Shown: positions 1-10,257 of the stretch, one piece after another
Position numbering within the stretch: position 1 is the first letter of the stretch
Layout of the letters: each line of letters opens with the position of its first letter
Assembly (NCBI GenBank): GCA_002812745.2
Contig: NCSJ02000063.1
Location: forward strand, 1-64,000
Direction: 5' to 3'
DNA from: Scytalidium lignicola
Lineage: Eukaryota > Ascomycota > Leotiomycetes
Length of the DNA: 64,000 bases
Notes under the pieces: model-generated
Seen by the model: only the letters and a program-made list of their open reading frames with translations
Told to the model about the DNA's origin: nothing
The model's database searches: none
Made by a program: the position numbers and the translations under genes

Positions 1-713
1 GTGTTGCATGAGCTGTGAGCAACCTAAAAGCTGCTGTACTGTAGGCTACTTATAGCCTGAAAGTCATTATATATACAGGGCATTTAGTGTATCGCGCAGG
101 CATGTAGTCTGCGCAATAGCCGATACCGGCGCTTTTGGGTGGATTTAGGTATGTTGCGGGTGGATTTAAGTATCCCCTTAATAAATAAGGTCGAGATAAT
201 TACTGTACCGTACCCCAATAACGAATGGACCCCGCTCTGGACTCACCTTATTACGGTGAACTTTCAATGGTCTCCAAGAGCCTTGCAGTTCCCCCCAGAA
301 GGCTCAACATGTGGCAGTGCTCGTCGCTGCCTCGTCGTCATAGCCTTCTGATTGGTTGCCTTGTCCCTCGACTGCCCCTGGTTATCTCTGATACACAGGG
401 CCTCGTGCGACACGTCAGGCTCCGTAACCCTTCCTTCGCACATGGCGATGATCGCCATTTGGAATTTTCTCCATCTCAGAATACCTGGAGAAAACACCAT
501 TTGGTCCGTGATATCAAGCTCGATCTTGAACCAGATTACACCGATTTTAATCAGCTCCCGGTTCATTCATTGTGCTCCCATTTCCCATAGTGCTTACGTG
601 GTGGGGGTGAGACGTCTGTAAGCCGAGTTTCATGGTTTGTCTTGGTCTATTTAATTGTGAGAGGGAAGCTTCCCCGTCAAACGTGCCATCTGCACTGTTG
701 ATTCAATACCGAG
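1..713. other. Upstream intergenic region, no gene seen
   Basis: I see no supportable gene here; the short open frames have no recognisable composition or splice structure. A 16-bp near-perfect direct repeat (GGGTGGATTTAGGTAT at 137-152, GGGTGGATTTAAGTAT at 158-173) is present. A GTACCGTACC-like stretch near 205-215 resembles the denser GTAC block near 9.3 kb. The last part is probably the promoter and leader of the next gene. Confidence 0.5.
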
Positions 714-3700
714 ATGGATAACAGTCCTAGAGGTGCGAAGAAGCTGGAAGCCACAATCCGGACTCGCATTCTGGGAAAGCTACGGAGCAAGCCAGAGGCC
801 GCCAATACCGCTGAGGAGGTAGCTGCATTTCTATATGGACAAGTCACCTCCAAATCGACTCCCTTCGATATACCTGGTGCCTCGAGCANCCCCACAATTT
901 GTTCAGAATGTGGGGAGGCAGAGTCTAGAGAGACCTGGAGACCGCGTAATCGTTCGGACGAGCAGAAGGAAGGGTTTGGTTGTCCGATTTACAGATGACG
1001 AGCCTCTGATCATAGGCGAAGGAGGAGAGGAATCCGATTTACCGACGTCGGAAATATCTAAGAACAAACTACTGAATCAACAGCCGTCTACGCTGCAACC
1101 AGCCCCTCCAAGGATAGTCCCCCAGAACCGCCCAGCCGGAGCCGAACGAGCCTACAACAGGTCTCTGCACGAAGCAGAGGGATTGATTCATCGCAAATCA
1201 TGGGCAGCGAGGACAACAGGAGATGGGCAGGTGGACTGGCTTCAAGCACTGGAAACCATGGCTAGTTCTGAGCAACAGCCCAATCAGGACCAAGCGGGGC
1301 TTAGCCAGTATACACAGGTTGATACGGCTCCCATTGATCAGCCAGAAGCTGCGGCTTCGAAATTGATTTCTTTTGCAGCTAGAGTGGATGCGAAGATGTG
1401 GACCAAGGAAGGCCAGGAGCTGCTCATAGCGTCGAGACCAGAGTCTTCTCGCAATAACGCACCATTATCACATCCTCCTCTCGCAGTTAGCATTCCTAGT
1501 GGTGAGGGTAATTTCAAGCCAATGAACGCTACAAAGATATCTACCTCGTCTACCCAGCCTCAGGGATGGGTATCAGAAAAAAGGGCCTCGGTATCTTTAG
1601 CATCACCTGTTGATCTAGATTCCAACCCAGCTTCCAATGTTCTTTCTTCTCCTCCGAAACCCCCTCCTGCTAACCTCCATAGTCCAGTGGATGCTATGGG
1701 AGACGACCTGCTTCAAGAATTTTCAGATCGCCTTTCGCATCTTACCGCGCTCTTTCGCTTATCGACTTCATCAATGAAACCCTTGTCAGAATCATCCCCT
1801 GGAGAACTTTGTAGAGTTTCGTTATGGTGGTTTCTCAAAGGACGTCGGAACCTTGAGATTAGCATTAGAGAAAACGCTGCTGGTGCAAAACCCCAAGCTG
1901 CAATCTCTCCCACCCGCCACCAGGCCTATGCCGACCTAGCAAAGGCTCTCTGGATAATTAGACAAATCACGGCCAAACAGAATGAATCTGGGAATCCAGA
2001 AATGGGCGAAGCATATAGCCCCCCTGGGGACATATTGGAGGCAACTGACGCCATCTTATCAAACATAAGGAAGATTGTAAACTCCATGAACCGTAACAAT
2101 CTATTACCACCCGGCGCTCAAGATTCGCCATTGCCCCAAGGTCTTGACTGCTCGATATGGGTTCAAGGCCAAGGGAATTATTCCTTGCTTCGTAGAGAAA
2201 ACCTCGTCTCCAAGAGGAGATTGTACGATTCTTTACCTATAGGCGATTCGACTCGCTTCTATCTCTACTATAATATGTTTGTAGAGTCATATATTGTAGA
2301 AGTATCTGAAACTCAAGACTACCGCTCCCCGTGTCTTGTGTCACTGGTTCGTTATCTTGGAGAGAGCACGTTGACACTAATCGTAGCTAGTCAAGATGGA
2401 GCAATTAATGTTTGCGTTCAAGCAGACAAGTCCCAAGGCTTAACATGGGAAGATGTCTCATGGCGTGCAGACAGGGACTGCATTGATATCATATTCTCGA
2501 AAAGCTATAAGCTGAGGCTCCGTTGTCTTCAGCAGGACTTCCGCAGTTTGTGGGTACATTATGACTACCACAGCAGAACCCACGGCAGCCTCTCGTGTGC
2601 CCGGGATGAAACTGTCTGCTACGATAGCACTGTTAGAGTATTTCAATATTTTGATCAGGATCCAAACTCACAAGTCTTTCCAAAGGAACCATTGGCAGGT
2701 TGCCCGGTGAAATGTTTTGAAAAGATAACTAGTGTTACGGGATCCAGTGGGCCTCAGGAGCTACATTGCGGCTACCGAATAGTCGTGATAACCAGCAATA
2801 AAACCAAAATGTTACGAGCTATCAATCAGGAGTTATTACCCAGTATGCCACTTCAGTTCGCTTTCATGCGAGGCGAAGGCGGTTACCCGGCTCTTATGAT
2901 CAAGGTTGACAATGGAAAACCCAAGTCGAGAATGGTTTTAATCTTCAATGATCCCACAGAACGACTTCGACTGCACTCAAAACTTACGGGGACGCATGTT
3001 CACGACACCGAAACAATATTTTGTGAAGGCAAATTACAAGCCATGTCGATTTCAAGCCGTGCTTCTGATGGTTCAGCCCTGAGAGGCTTGGACGGTTTGA
3101 AGTGGCAGAGATTCCGTGTCATCCAACAGAATGATATGACTCCGAAGTCGGGTAGAACGTCGATGCCTAACTTGCGGATGGTGGTGGACTTTGAGACAGG
3201 GAGCATCGCAGATAGGATGCAGTTTGGGCCAGGGGAACTAAACATCCGTCTTGACGTTGTGTTTAGCAATCAACTAAAGATTTTACGCCAACCGCAGCGA
3301 GATATGACTGTCTCGATATTGGATGGCTATATGCGGCCGGAAATGCCACAGGAGCTGACAGACATGCTGCAAACCATTAGAGATGCTCAAACCGTTCGCA
3401 CCTATACCTTCCCAAGCCTAGCAGATCTTCATTATTTTCAGACTGCTTTAACTGGCTTCGCAGTCCTGTTTGACGGCAACTCAACATCATTCAATATCTC
3501 ACGCCGACGAACCGGTGTCCCTATCCATAAACACTGGGAATGCACATCGAGCAGGATCCAAGTGCTACGCAGGGATAAGGTCGTGCAACTGGTTGCCTTC
3601 TTCGACAACTTTAATCACGGTGGTTGCATGAATTTTCTTTTAAAGGAGACCGATCATCTAGAGACATCAAGTCGTTCAGGCAAGTTCTCTCTACGGATGG

Positions 3701-3976
3701 TGGATGCTAAGTTTGCTCTGCCCAAAGTGGCAGGCGAGTGTGATCCAAATATTGATCCGAAATTTGTATGCTTGGATTTACCAGATTATCCTGGGGAGCA
3801 TGACGATGTTACTATTTCGTTTGATACTCCAACTGGTATGTTTCCCTTCCCCATTGAGTTCTACTCTCTCAACAACACTAACTTCAGCGAAAGACTTGGA
3901 TAGATTCATGAAGGCGCTGCCAGCGCCGATAAAGACAGCACATCGCATAGGGAAAATAGGGACGGTGAAAAGATGA
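714..3976 (+). CDS. Large conserved fungal protein of unknown function (one intron, frame broken at an N)
   Basis: I do not recognise a named family. The ATG at 714 opens a frame with a basic, helical N-terminus (MDNSPRGAKKLEATIRTRI). The frame is lost at the ambiguous base N889 and continues one frame over. Deleting that single base joins the two parts exactly and gives RPGDRVIVRTSRRKGLVVRF, which reads like real protein. A 52-nt intron at 3836-3887 (GTATGT, CTAAC branch, TTCAG) switches to the final exon ending KIGTVKR at 3976. The corrected product would be about 1069 aa. It has a Ser/Pro-rich disordered first third (residues about 80-330) and a folded-looking rest with many aromatic residues and no membrane segment. 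The break is most likely a sequencing artefact, so I call it a gene and not a pseudogene. Function is unknown. Confidence 0.75.
889..889. other. Ambiguous base breaking a coding frame
   Basis: Single N before four C. Removing it rejoins two frames of the 714-3976 gene; keeping it causes a +1 shift. Confidence 0.9.
3836..3887 (+). other. Terminal intron of the 714-3976 gene
   Basis: GTATGT donor, CTAAC branch site eight bases before the acceptor, and TTCAG acceptor. Removing 52 nt moves the frame from one ending shortly at 3903 to one ending at 3976, adding a basic C-terminus. Confidence 0.7.
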
Positions 3977-5435
3977 GACGTATGATATAAGACCTGTGCT
4001 CTGGATTATACAGCTTGCATAATGTTTGGGGGTTGATTAGCATTATTAGTTGGTTGATACAGCAGCAGAGCATAGCGAGGAGTTATGGCGTCCATTTTCT
4101 TTTAAAAGGGCCCGCCTGGGCCCTAGAAGAAAGCCCAGATCTATGATTAAATCAACTAAATTGACTTTTGCCATTCGATGTTTCGATTCTTTCAAGGCAA
4201 CTGAAATCTAAAAATCTTGCTGCAGTAACCACGGTAATTCTGATAGGCGACTCACCAGTGTTACTCCTCGCACGCCTCGCTCGAAAACCTTCGGGACGTT
4301 GTAATTATGACGGAAGAGCGCGATCCCAAAAATAGATTCCATTCAGTAGTGTTTGACGGACCCGCCACATCCACAACCAAGATTCAAGGCTGTGCTCCTG
4401 GATATAAGCTGCGGTGCTATTATAGTCGCTCTACTATACGGACGTGGTCGAAGATCAGACAAGTGTGTCTAACCAAAGGTCTCAATAACAGACCACCTAT
4501 TCTTCCTAGGATAGGGACACGGGAGTCTGTATTAAACATTTGTCTAGTTGCGTAAGCCCGACTCTGGTCTCTGATTATTACAATATGTATTGTCCCGATT
4601 GCACAAGTGAAAATAATTAATTACGCAGCCGCAAGACTAATAAAATACCGTAGAGCTTTCACCAGAAATACGAGGCGTTCGTGCCCATCGGCGCCACCTC
4701 TCTTCCCCCTTACCAAAAGCTGCCAGGCTGCCTGGCTGCCAGGGCGTGCCTGTAAACCTCGCCAACAATACGACTTTCTTGAACATCTGCCAACTCTTTT
4801 GCTGAACATTACGGCTTTTTGCGGAGCTAGAAACCTGGCCAACGGAAATTTTCTTTTGCTACAACTATTTTTTTTTCTCTTACAGATTCTATCCTTTCTT
4901 TCTCTGCACCTCGGAGATTTTCTTCGACTTGCTTTGTTTTGTAATCCATCTAGGTCTGGTTTAGCTCCCCCTCTCGCATTAAGATCCCATCGCTTGAGAG
5001 ACGTATTCAGTTCAACTACCACGCGTTTCAGACTGAGCACCACGACCAAGGCAAGATCCACGCAAATCGCGTCTGCGTCACTGCCCAGATCACCGCAGTT
5101 TTCCGATCGAATCTTCGGGCAGTCCACTCCATCAACATAATGGCCTACTAAGGGACGTTTCTGGTCGAACCTCTTGTCCGCATAGGCGTGATTGCAGCTC
5201 TGTCGATGTATGCGATCCTTTGGAGCTCGAGGCCATGGACAGATCGAGAGACCAGACACGGGTTAGCCAGGAACATCAAGATGGATCTGATTGGAAGGAG
5301 CGACAGGCGGGTATGGTGATGATGCTCGTGGGTTTGGGAAGAGAAGATGAAGGATCGAATTCCGAGAGTGTTCATATCGTCTGCGATCAATCTCAATCCT
5401 GCCACCCGGATATGGATTCTCGAGTAGAGCTTCAG
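3977..5435. other. Intergenic region and long pyrimidine-rich leader of the TRP-family gene
   Basis: No gene is supported. The stretch holds the 3' end of the upstream gene, an inverted repeat GGGCCC-gcct-GGGCCC at about 4108-4123, and a small hairpin-forming block (GCCAGGC/GCCTGGC) at 4722-4736. From about 4780 it becomes rich in T and C runs, as is usual for highly expressed fungal leaders. A long minus-strand open frame at 4621-5259 lies in it but looks like a shadow. In-frame ATGs at 5235 and 5412 precede the start I chose for the next gene. Confidence 0.5.
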
Positions 5436-8400
5436 ATGGCCCAATCTCCGTCACCACTGCGCATCTTTCAAAGAAGTCGATCGGCAGTCCTAGGCTCTCT
5501 TCTGCTCCTAATTCTAAGTATCGGGACGATGCCCGCTTCGGCTGCGTTCATCAACTTCCAGAATTGCCTCTCCGAAAACTACCAGACTCAAACACCGTTG
5601 TCGCTTCAATTTGTCCCGCTATACGTGAACGCTGTTTTCAATACAACCGACTCGAGCTATAATCTGAATGTCACTGTCTGGGGCAATGTTACGGGCTCCG
5701 GCCCCGATCCTCTTGTTAATCTACCACCCGGGAACAGTACCGACTATTGGAATAACCCCTCGAATACGCAAGGCAAAATCCAGGATATTCCGGACCCGTC
5801 ATTGGCAAAACCGTTGCTTACCACACTGTTCAACAAGGTGAATGTCTTGACATATGAACCATTCAGTCAGGCAGTCGATTTTTGCGATCAGCTCGTCAAT
5901 GGCTCATGCCCTCTTGGGCCATCGTTCTCTGCAAATCGGTGAGCCTCGGATTACAAAAAGATGGAGAATATGAGGTGAATACTAACTCGTCATCTAGAAG
6001 TGTTCCGTACGGGTTTCCCTCTTTTTCCATGTCACACGACTTCTTTTCAAGCTACGAATTCACCTCGTTCACGGCTACACAGATCATAAAGAACGGCGAT
6101 GCGGAGTCTACGGTCATCGGTTGCATCTCTGCTGTTATAACACCCGACCTAGGAAATGGTCTAAGCAATGTCCTTACATTCATACCTTTTGTTATTTTGG
6201 TCTTGGTTGCTATTGCTACAGCGTTTGCAGCGGTGTACAGTCCATGGGGTACAACAGATGTCTTTCGCTGGACTACTAATTACGGCCGTGATGATGACCT
6301 TCTACGCCTGGTTACTCCTGGATTTGGTGACTGTCTTCAGTACATCCAATTTGTGGTTCTGACGGGCAGTCTCACTCTCAGCTATCCGGGGTTTTATCAA
6401 CCTATCGTCAGCAAAGCATCCTGGTCTGTCCTTACGTTTAATCAGAGCTTTGTTAGCCACGGCCCAGGTGCAGAAAGTCTTGTGGACGGCATATACGTTA
6501 CCAATGGAATCTATGGTCTCGACATTCTCCGGCAGTTAGTTGGCATGAGTCAAATGGACGATATATGGGCTGGCATGGCGGTTTGGCTTATGGTAATTCT
6601 TGCTGCTCTCCTCACCTTAATACAGATTGGCTTTGTGTTCAGGTGGGCATATCGGCAAATTAACAACACGTCACAGGAGGACTTAAGGGCGAAGAACATG
6701 CCATTTTCGATGGGCAATGTCATTCGAATCGTGTTCAGCTACTTCCTCCTACCAATCGTAGCGCTGTCAATGTTCCAACTGGTAATAGCAGGGAAATCTC
6801 CTGCCTTCACAGTTGGTCTGGCTGCACTGATGCTACTCCTGATAGTTTTATTCGCAGGATGGCTACTTTACTTCATCGCCGCAACAAGACCGAGACAGTT
6901 TCTCTTTGACGATCTCCCAACGGTCCTGCTATATGGTTCGTTATACAACACGTACTCGGATAATGCAGCTCCATTTGCTCTAGTTCCTGTGCTGCTTACT
7001 TTCGTCCGTGGAGTCGCTATTGGAGCATTACAGCCATCTGGAATTGCACAGCTTGTGCTGCTTGCCATCTGCGAAGTTATCACGATTCTCACTCTTCATG
7101 CCTTTCGCCCATTCCACTCTCCAACATCGATGAACATGTACCACACAATTGTGGCGGCGGTCCGGTTTACATCTATGCTCCTCATGATTTCGTTTGTTCC
7201 CTCTCTTGGGGTCACTGAGGGGCCAAAGGGTTGGATTGGCTATGTGATCCTTCTTATGCATTCAATAGTACTTATATTTGGGTTCTTTTTAAATTCCCTA
7301 CAGACTATTGTGGAAGTTGCGGCCCGACTAGCTGGTGCAGGTGGAGATGAAAGCGGTGCAACTCGAGGCGGTCTAGTCAAAGTTTTTGGTATGCGACAAC
7401 TCTCCCGGCGGCTACCTCGAGTAGATGCTGGTTCAAGACAAAGTCAGTTGTCGACTGTGGGCATGCTAGACGCAGATCGCGACCAGAAGACATATATGAT
7501 GGGTGGAAGAGATAGAAGCCAGTCGGCTGGTAGTACTGGCGTGCTTTTAAACAGACAAAGCACTGGTATGGAGAATTCAGGAATCGATCCCTTTGGAGCA
7601 ATACCGTCACACATTGTTGGTAGTGGTGGCAGTTCGCATACACCTACCACTCCTGGGGAGGCGAGCACATTCTCATTCATACCTTCAGCAGCAGCGCCGT
7701 CTGGAATTGGGCGCAACCGGGGTCTTGCTCTTGCAATAGGTACAAAGGATGCATCAGATCCATATTATCGTCCCCCTAGAATGAGACGGCCAACCTTGGA
7801 AGCTTATTCCCCGGGTGCACGAAGCCGTGGATCCTGGGCCAGCGGAGACTGGACGAACAGAAGATGGAGTCAGCACGATTCAGTGACCGCAGATACCATA
7901 GAACCATTCGATGGAGTATCAGGTAGAGGTACTCCGATTCCGCAGTTAGATCCAACGATCAATGAGTTACGGCGATCAAAGGCAGATTATTCGACGAGAG
8001 AGGTTGACTTCTACTACGGTGTGCGTGGGCCAGCACTCAATGCGAATGTTCCAAATCGCCGGATTAAGACAGGCCCAACAGATCCTACTGGAATACCAGC
8101 TTCAGCTATGGGGTGGTTCAAGGGACTATTTGGCGGAAAGACGAAGGAGAAGGGCAAAGGATTTGAGGTGGTAAGGAGCCAACGTATGCCCCCCGGGATG
8201 AAACTTAGCAATGGTGCTGGTCAGGAGACGCCACCAGAAGGAATCCCAGTAGCGGCAGCTGGAGGTGTTCGGCGTGGAACTATTGATTCTGATTCCGAGG
8301 ATGAGAATGCTCGATCTGGAACGCGTCGGAAAGGCAAGGCTGCAGCCCCGGAGAGCGAGAACCTAGTCAGTGCAGAAGGATCTGAGGATGGAGATGGAGA

Positions 8401-8851
8401 TGAAGAATATGAGGATATCCATATCTCGGATATACCTCCCTCACTTCCAGGTATTCAATTTGGAGAAAACATTGAACTGCCGAGCAGGTTTCCCTCCAAG
8501 GCCAGCTCGAAGCCCGCGAGAGAAGCTCCGTTGCTTGATGCACCACCGCTGCCCGAGGTCCCGCGCAAGAGTTCGAAGAGACATTCACAGGTTGTCGACC
8601 TGATGCCGACGATTACCAACAGCAGTAGCAAAGATCAGCTGCATGTGGACCAGCACAGCCAACGATCCAATCCCTCGCCGGCATTCAGCAACTTCTCAAC
8701 AAGTGAGCGGCCTACCAGCATGGGTTATGTACAGCAGCACAATATTCAGACGGTTGATCCGGGGGAGAACCCTCATTTTCTGGGTACAGCCGCTGAAGTA
8801 GTCAATGATTCGCGCAGTTCAGTTTCATCGTTTGACCATCAGCAGCATTAA
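5436..8851 (+). CDS. TRP-like/ML-domain membrane protein (flavin carrier/Pkd2 family)
   Basis: Fungal TRP-family protein of the FLC/Pkd2 type: an N-terminal luminal ML-like lipid-binding domain followed by a multi-span TRP region. Related yeast proteins act at the ER, vacuole or plasma membrane in calcium handling, haem/FAD transport and cell-wall integrity. Two exons are joined across an intron at 5939-5997 (GTGAGC, ACTAAC branch, CTAG), giving about 1118 aa. From the ATG at 5436 a signal peptide follows directly (hydrophobic GSLLLLILSIG, then ASA). N-glycosylation sites and paired Cys mark the luminal part (about 35-220). Roughly nine hydrophobic segments lie between residues 226 and 600, the first being VLTFIPFVILVLVAI. 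A long disordered Ser/Pro/acidic cytoplasmic tail (about 620-1118) follows. ATGs at 5412 and 5235 are in frame and could be used instead. The family call is solid; the exact orthologue and transport activity are not. Confidence 0.85.
5939..5997 (+). other. Intron in the TRP-like gene
   Basis: 59-nt intron with GTGAGC donor, ATACTAAC branch and CATCTAG acceptor. The junction restores a continuous frame (FSAN-R-SVPYGF) between the ML-like domain halves. Confidence 0.85.
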
Positions 8852-9301
8852 GTAAAGGGTAGCGGGTGATCAGCCCTGGGATTTTCTTTTCTCTCTTCTC
8901 CTTTTACTGTTTCAGCTGTTACGAATTTCCTTTACTTTCTTGCGTGATGAGAAAAGCAAAGCTGTGTGGCGTTAGTATCTTATAATTTTTGTGCCTTTTT
9001 GCTTTTTGGATATACATTTTATATATGCATGTATGTAATCTAGGCGGGATTTGGAGTCTGGTGGGGGGGGGATATTGGAGGCAGCAGTTAGTTATTGGCC
9101 AGCGACTGACAGGACATGGATGGCCGGAGTCGACATTATCACGAAACGTAATCTTGTACTCCCGTCTATAATAGTGCCAGCAAGACATAGCAAAAATCTA
9201 ATCAAGGAGAAAACAATCTAAGGTTAAGTGATGGTTTGCATAACTATGAGTGAGCTTGACTTGGTTCATAAATTACAGTGTTGTTTCCTCCCAGCCAGAA
9301 A

Positions 9302-9415
9302 AGTAAAGTACTGTACCGGTACTGTACCGTAGTACCACCCGTACCAGCGTACGTAAGTACGTCCGTAATTAAGTACGGGTACAGGGGATAACTACGCGGG
9401 TACGCAAGTACGGGA
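9302..9415. repeat. GTAC-dense block (12 GTAC tetramers in about 115 bp)
   Basis: The tetramer GTAC recurs with flanks such as AAGTACG, TGTACC and GGGTAC. The units are not a clean tandem array; spacing varies from about 5 to 15 bp. A shorter similar stretch is near 205-215. The role is unknown. Confidence 0.6.
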
Positions 9416-9995
9416 AGGACCCAGGCAGCCAGGAAGGCACGAGCAGAAGAAGAGCAACGAGGGGGGCATTGAGGGCTGGAGGGAGCACGAGCCCCGCGCA
9501 AGTGTGGCGCTCGCCCACGATGGAAAGCTCGGACTGCATCATTTCACGATGCCCCGCCTTTGTTGCCCGCACGGTGAGTGAGGGCACGGCACAGGGGGAA
9601 AAAAAAAAATAATGAATACGGTACCACTGTAGAAAGGGGAATGTGAAGCAGTCACAGATAACAAGATAAACAGATAAACGGCTTTTTTTACAGCAAACAG
9701 TGGCCAACTAAGACCAGGCTTGGTTAAGGAGAATGAGATGGAGATGGCCGCTTTCTTCTCATCCCCAAAAACACACATATGTAGATACAATTGCGGGCAT
9801 ACAGTGCATCCCGTAGCTGTACAGCTTCTTTTTTTTTTGTTGATGCCTTGGATCTGACGTGGACAGTCCAGGCTGTGGCTGTGCGCCTTTTGGCGGAAAC
9901 AAGAAGGCGAGAGAGAGGGACGAGGAGAGAGGGCGGCCCTGATCCAACCAAGAAATTTATCTCCCTTGCTGCCGTAGGCCGTCCAGATTATTGTC

Positions 9996-10015
9996 GCTGC
10001 TGCTGCTGCTGCTGC
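9996..10015 (+). repeat. (TGC)n trinucleotide run
   Basis: About six perfect GCT/CTG units upstream of the oxysterol-binding protein gene, in non-coding sequence. Confidence 0.8.
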
Positions 10016-10077
10016 GTCATTTGCCTGTTCCGTCCGTCCCCATTAACCTCAACACCCCCCTTGTCTTCCAACCTCCA

Positions 10078-10087
10078 NCCCCCCCCC
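10078..10087. other. Ambiguous base before a C9 run
   Basis: Single N followed by nine C in the non-coding leader region of the lipid-transfer gene. Confidence 0.9.
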
Positions 10088-10257
10088 TTGGGTATCCTCC
10101 TTTCTCCTAAGATAATCTGTGGTTTATTCACTTTCCTCTTCTCTCTCTTCTTTTTCTCTCTCACGGCCTTTACACACCAACACACCAAACTTGCACGCCC
10201 CACTGCTCGAGGCTCACCGGTTTTGCGTCCGGCATCGCATATAGCTGTCCTGGATCA

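Larger units (their letters stand above)
8852..10257. other. Intergenic: 3' UTR, GTAC-dense block, simple-sequence promoter
   Basis: No gene is supported. The first part is the 3' end of the TRP-like gene. From 9302 to 9415 there are twelve GTAC tetramers. The rest is rich in homopolymers (G8 near 9063, A10 near 9600, T9 near 9830, C9 after the N at 10078). A (TGC)n run lies at about 9996-10015, and a strongly pyrimidine-rich leader at about 10020-10200 runs into the oxysterol-binding protein gene. Confidence 0.55.

Noticed and set aside
4621..5259. 212-codon minus-strand open frame before the TRP-like gene
   Set aside because: Cys/Arg/Lys-rich with no fold-like pattern, lies opposite the pyrimidine-rich leader whose complement is naturally stop-poor.
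5220..5435. In-frame N-terminal extension of the TRP-like protein
   Set aside because: A signal peptide begins right after the ATG at 5436, so a 70-residue polar extension before it is unlikely; kept as a possible alternative start only.
9369..9951. Several minus-strand open frames of 75-112 codons
   Set aside because: Low complexity, overlapping each other in different frames in a homopolymer-rich promoter; no homology pattern.
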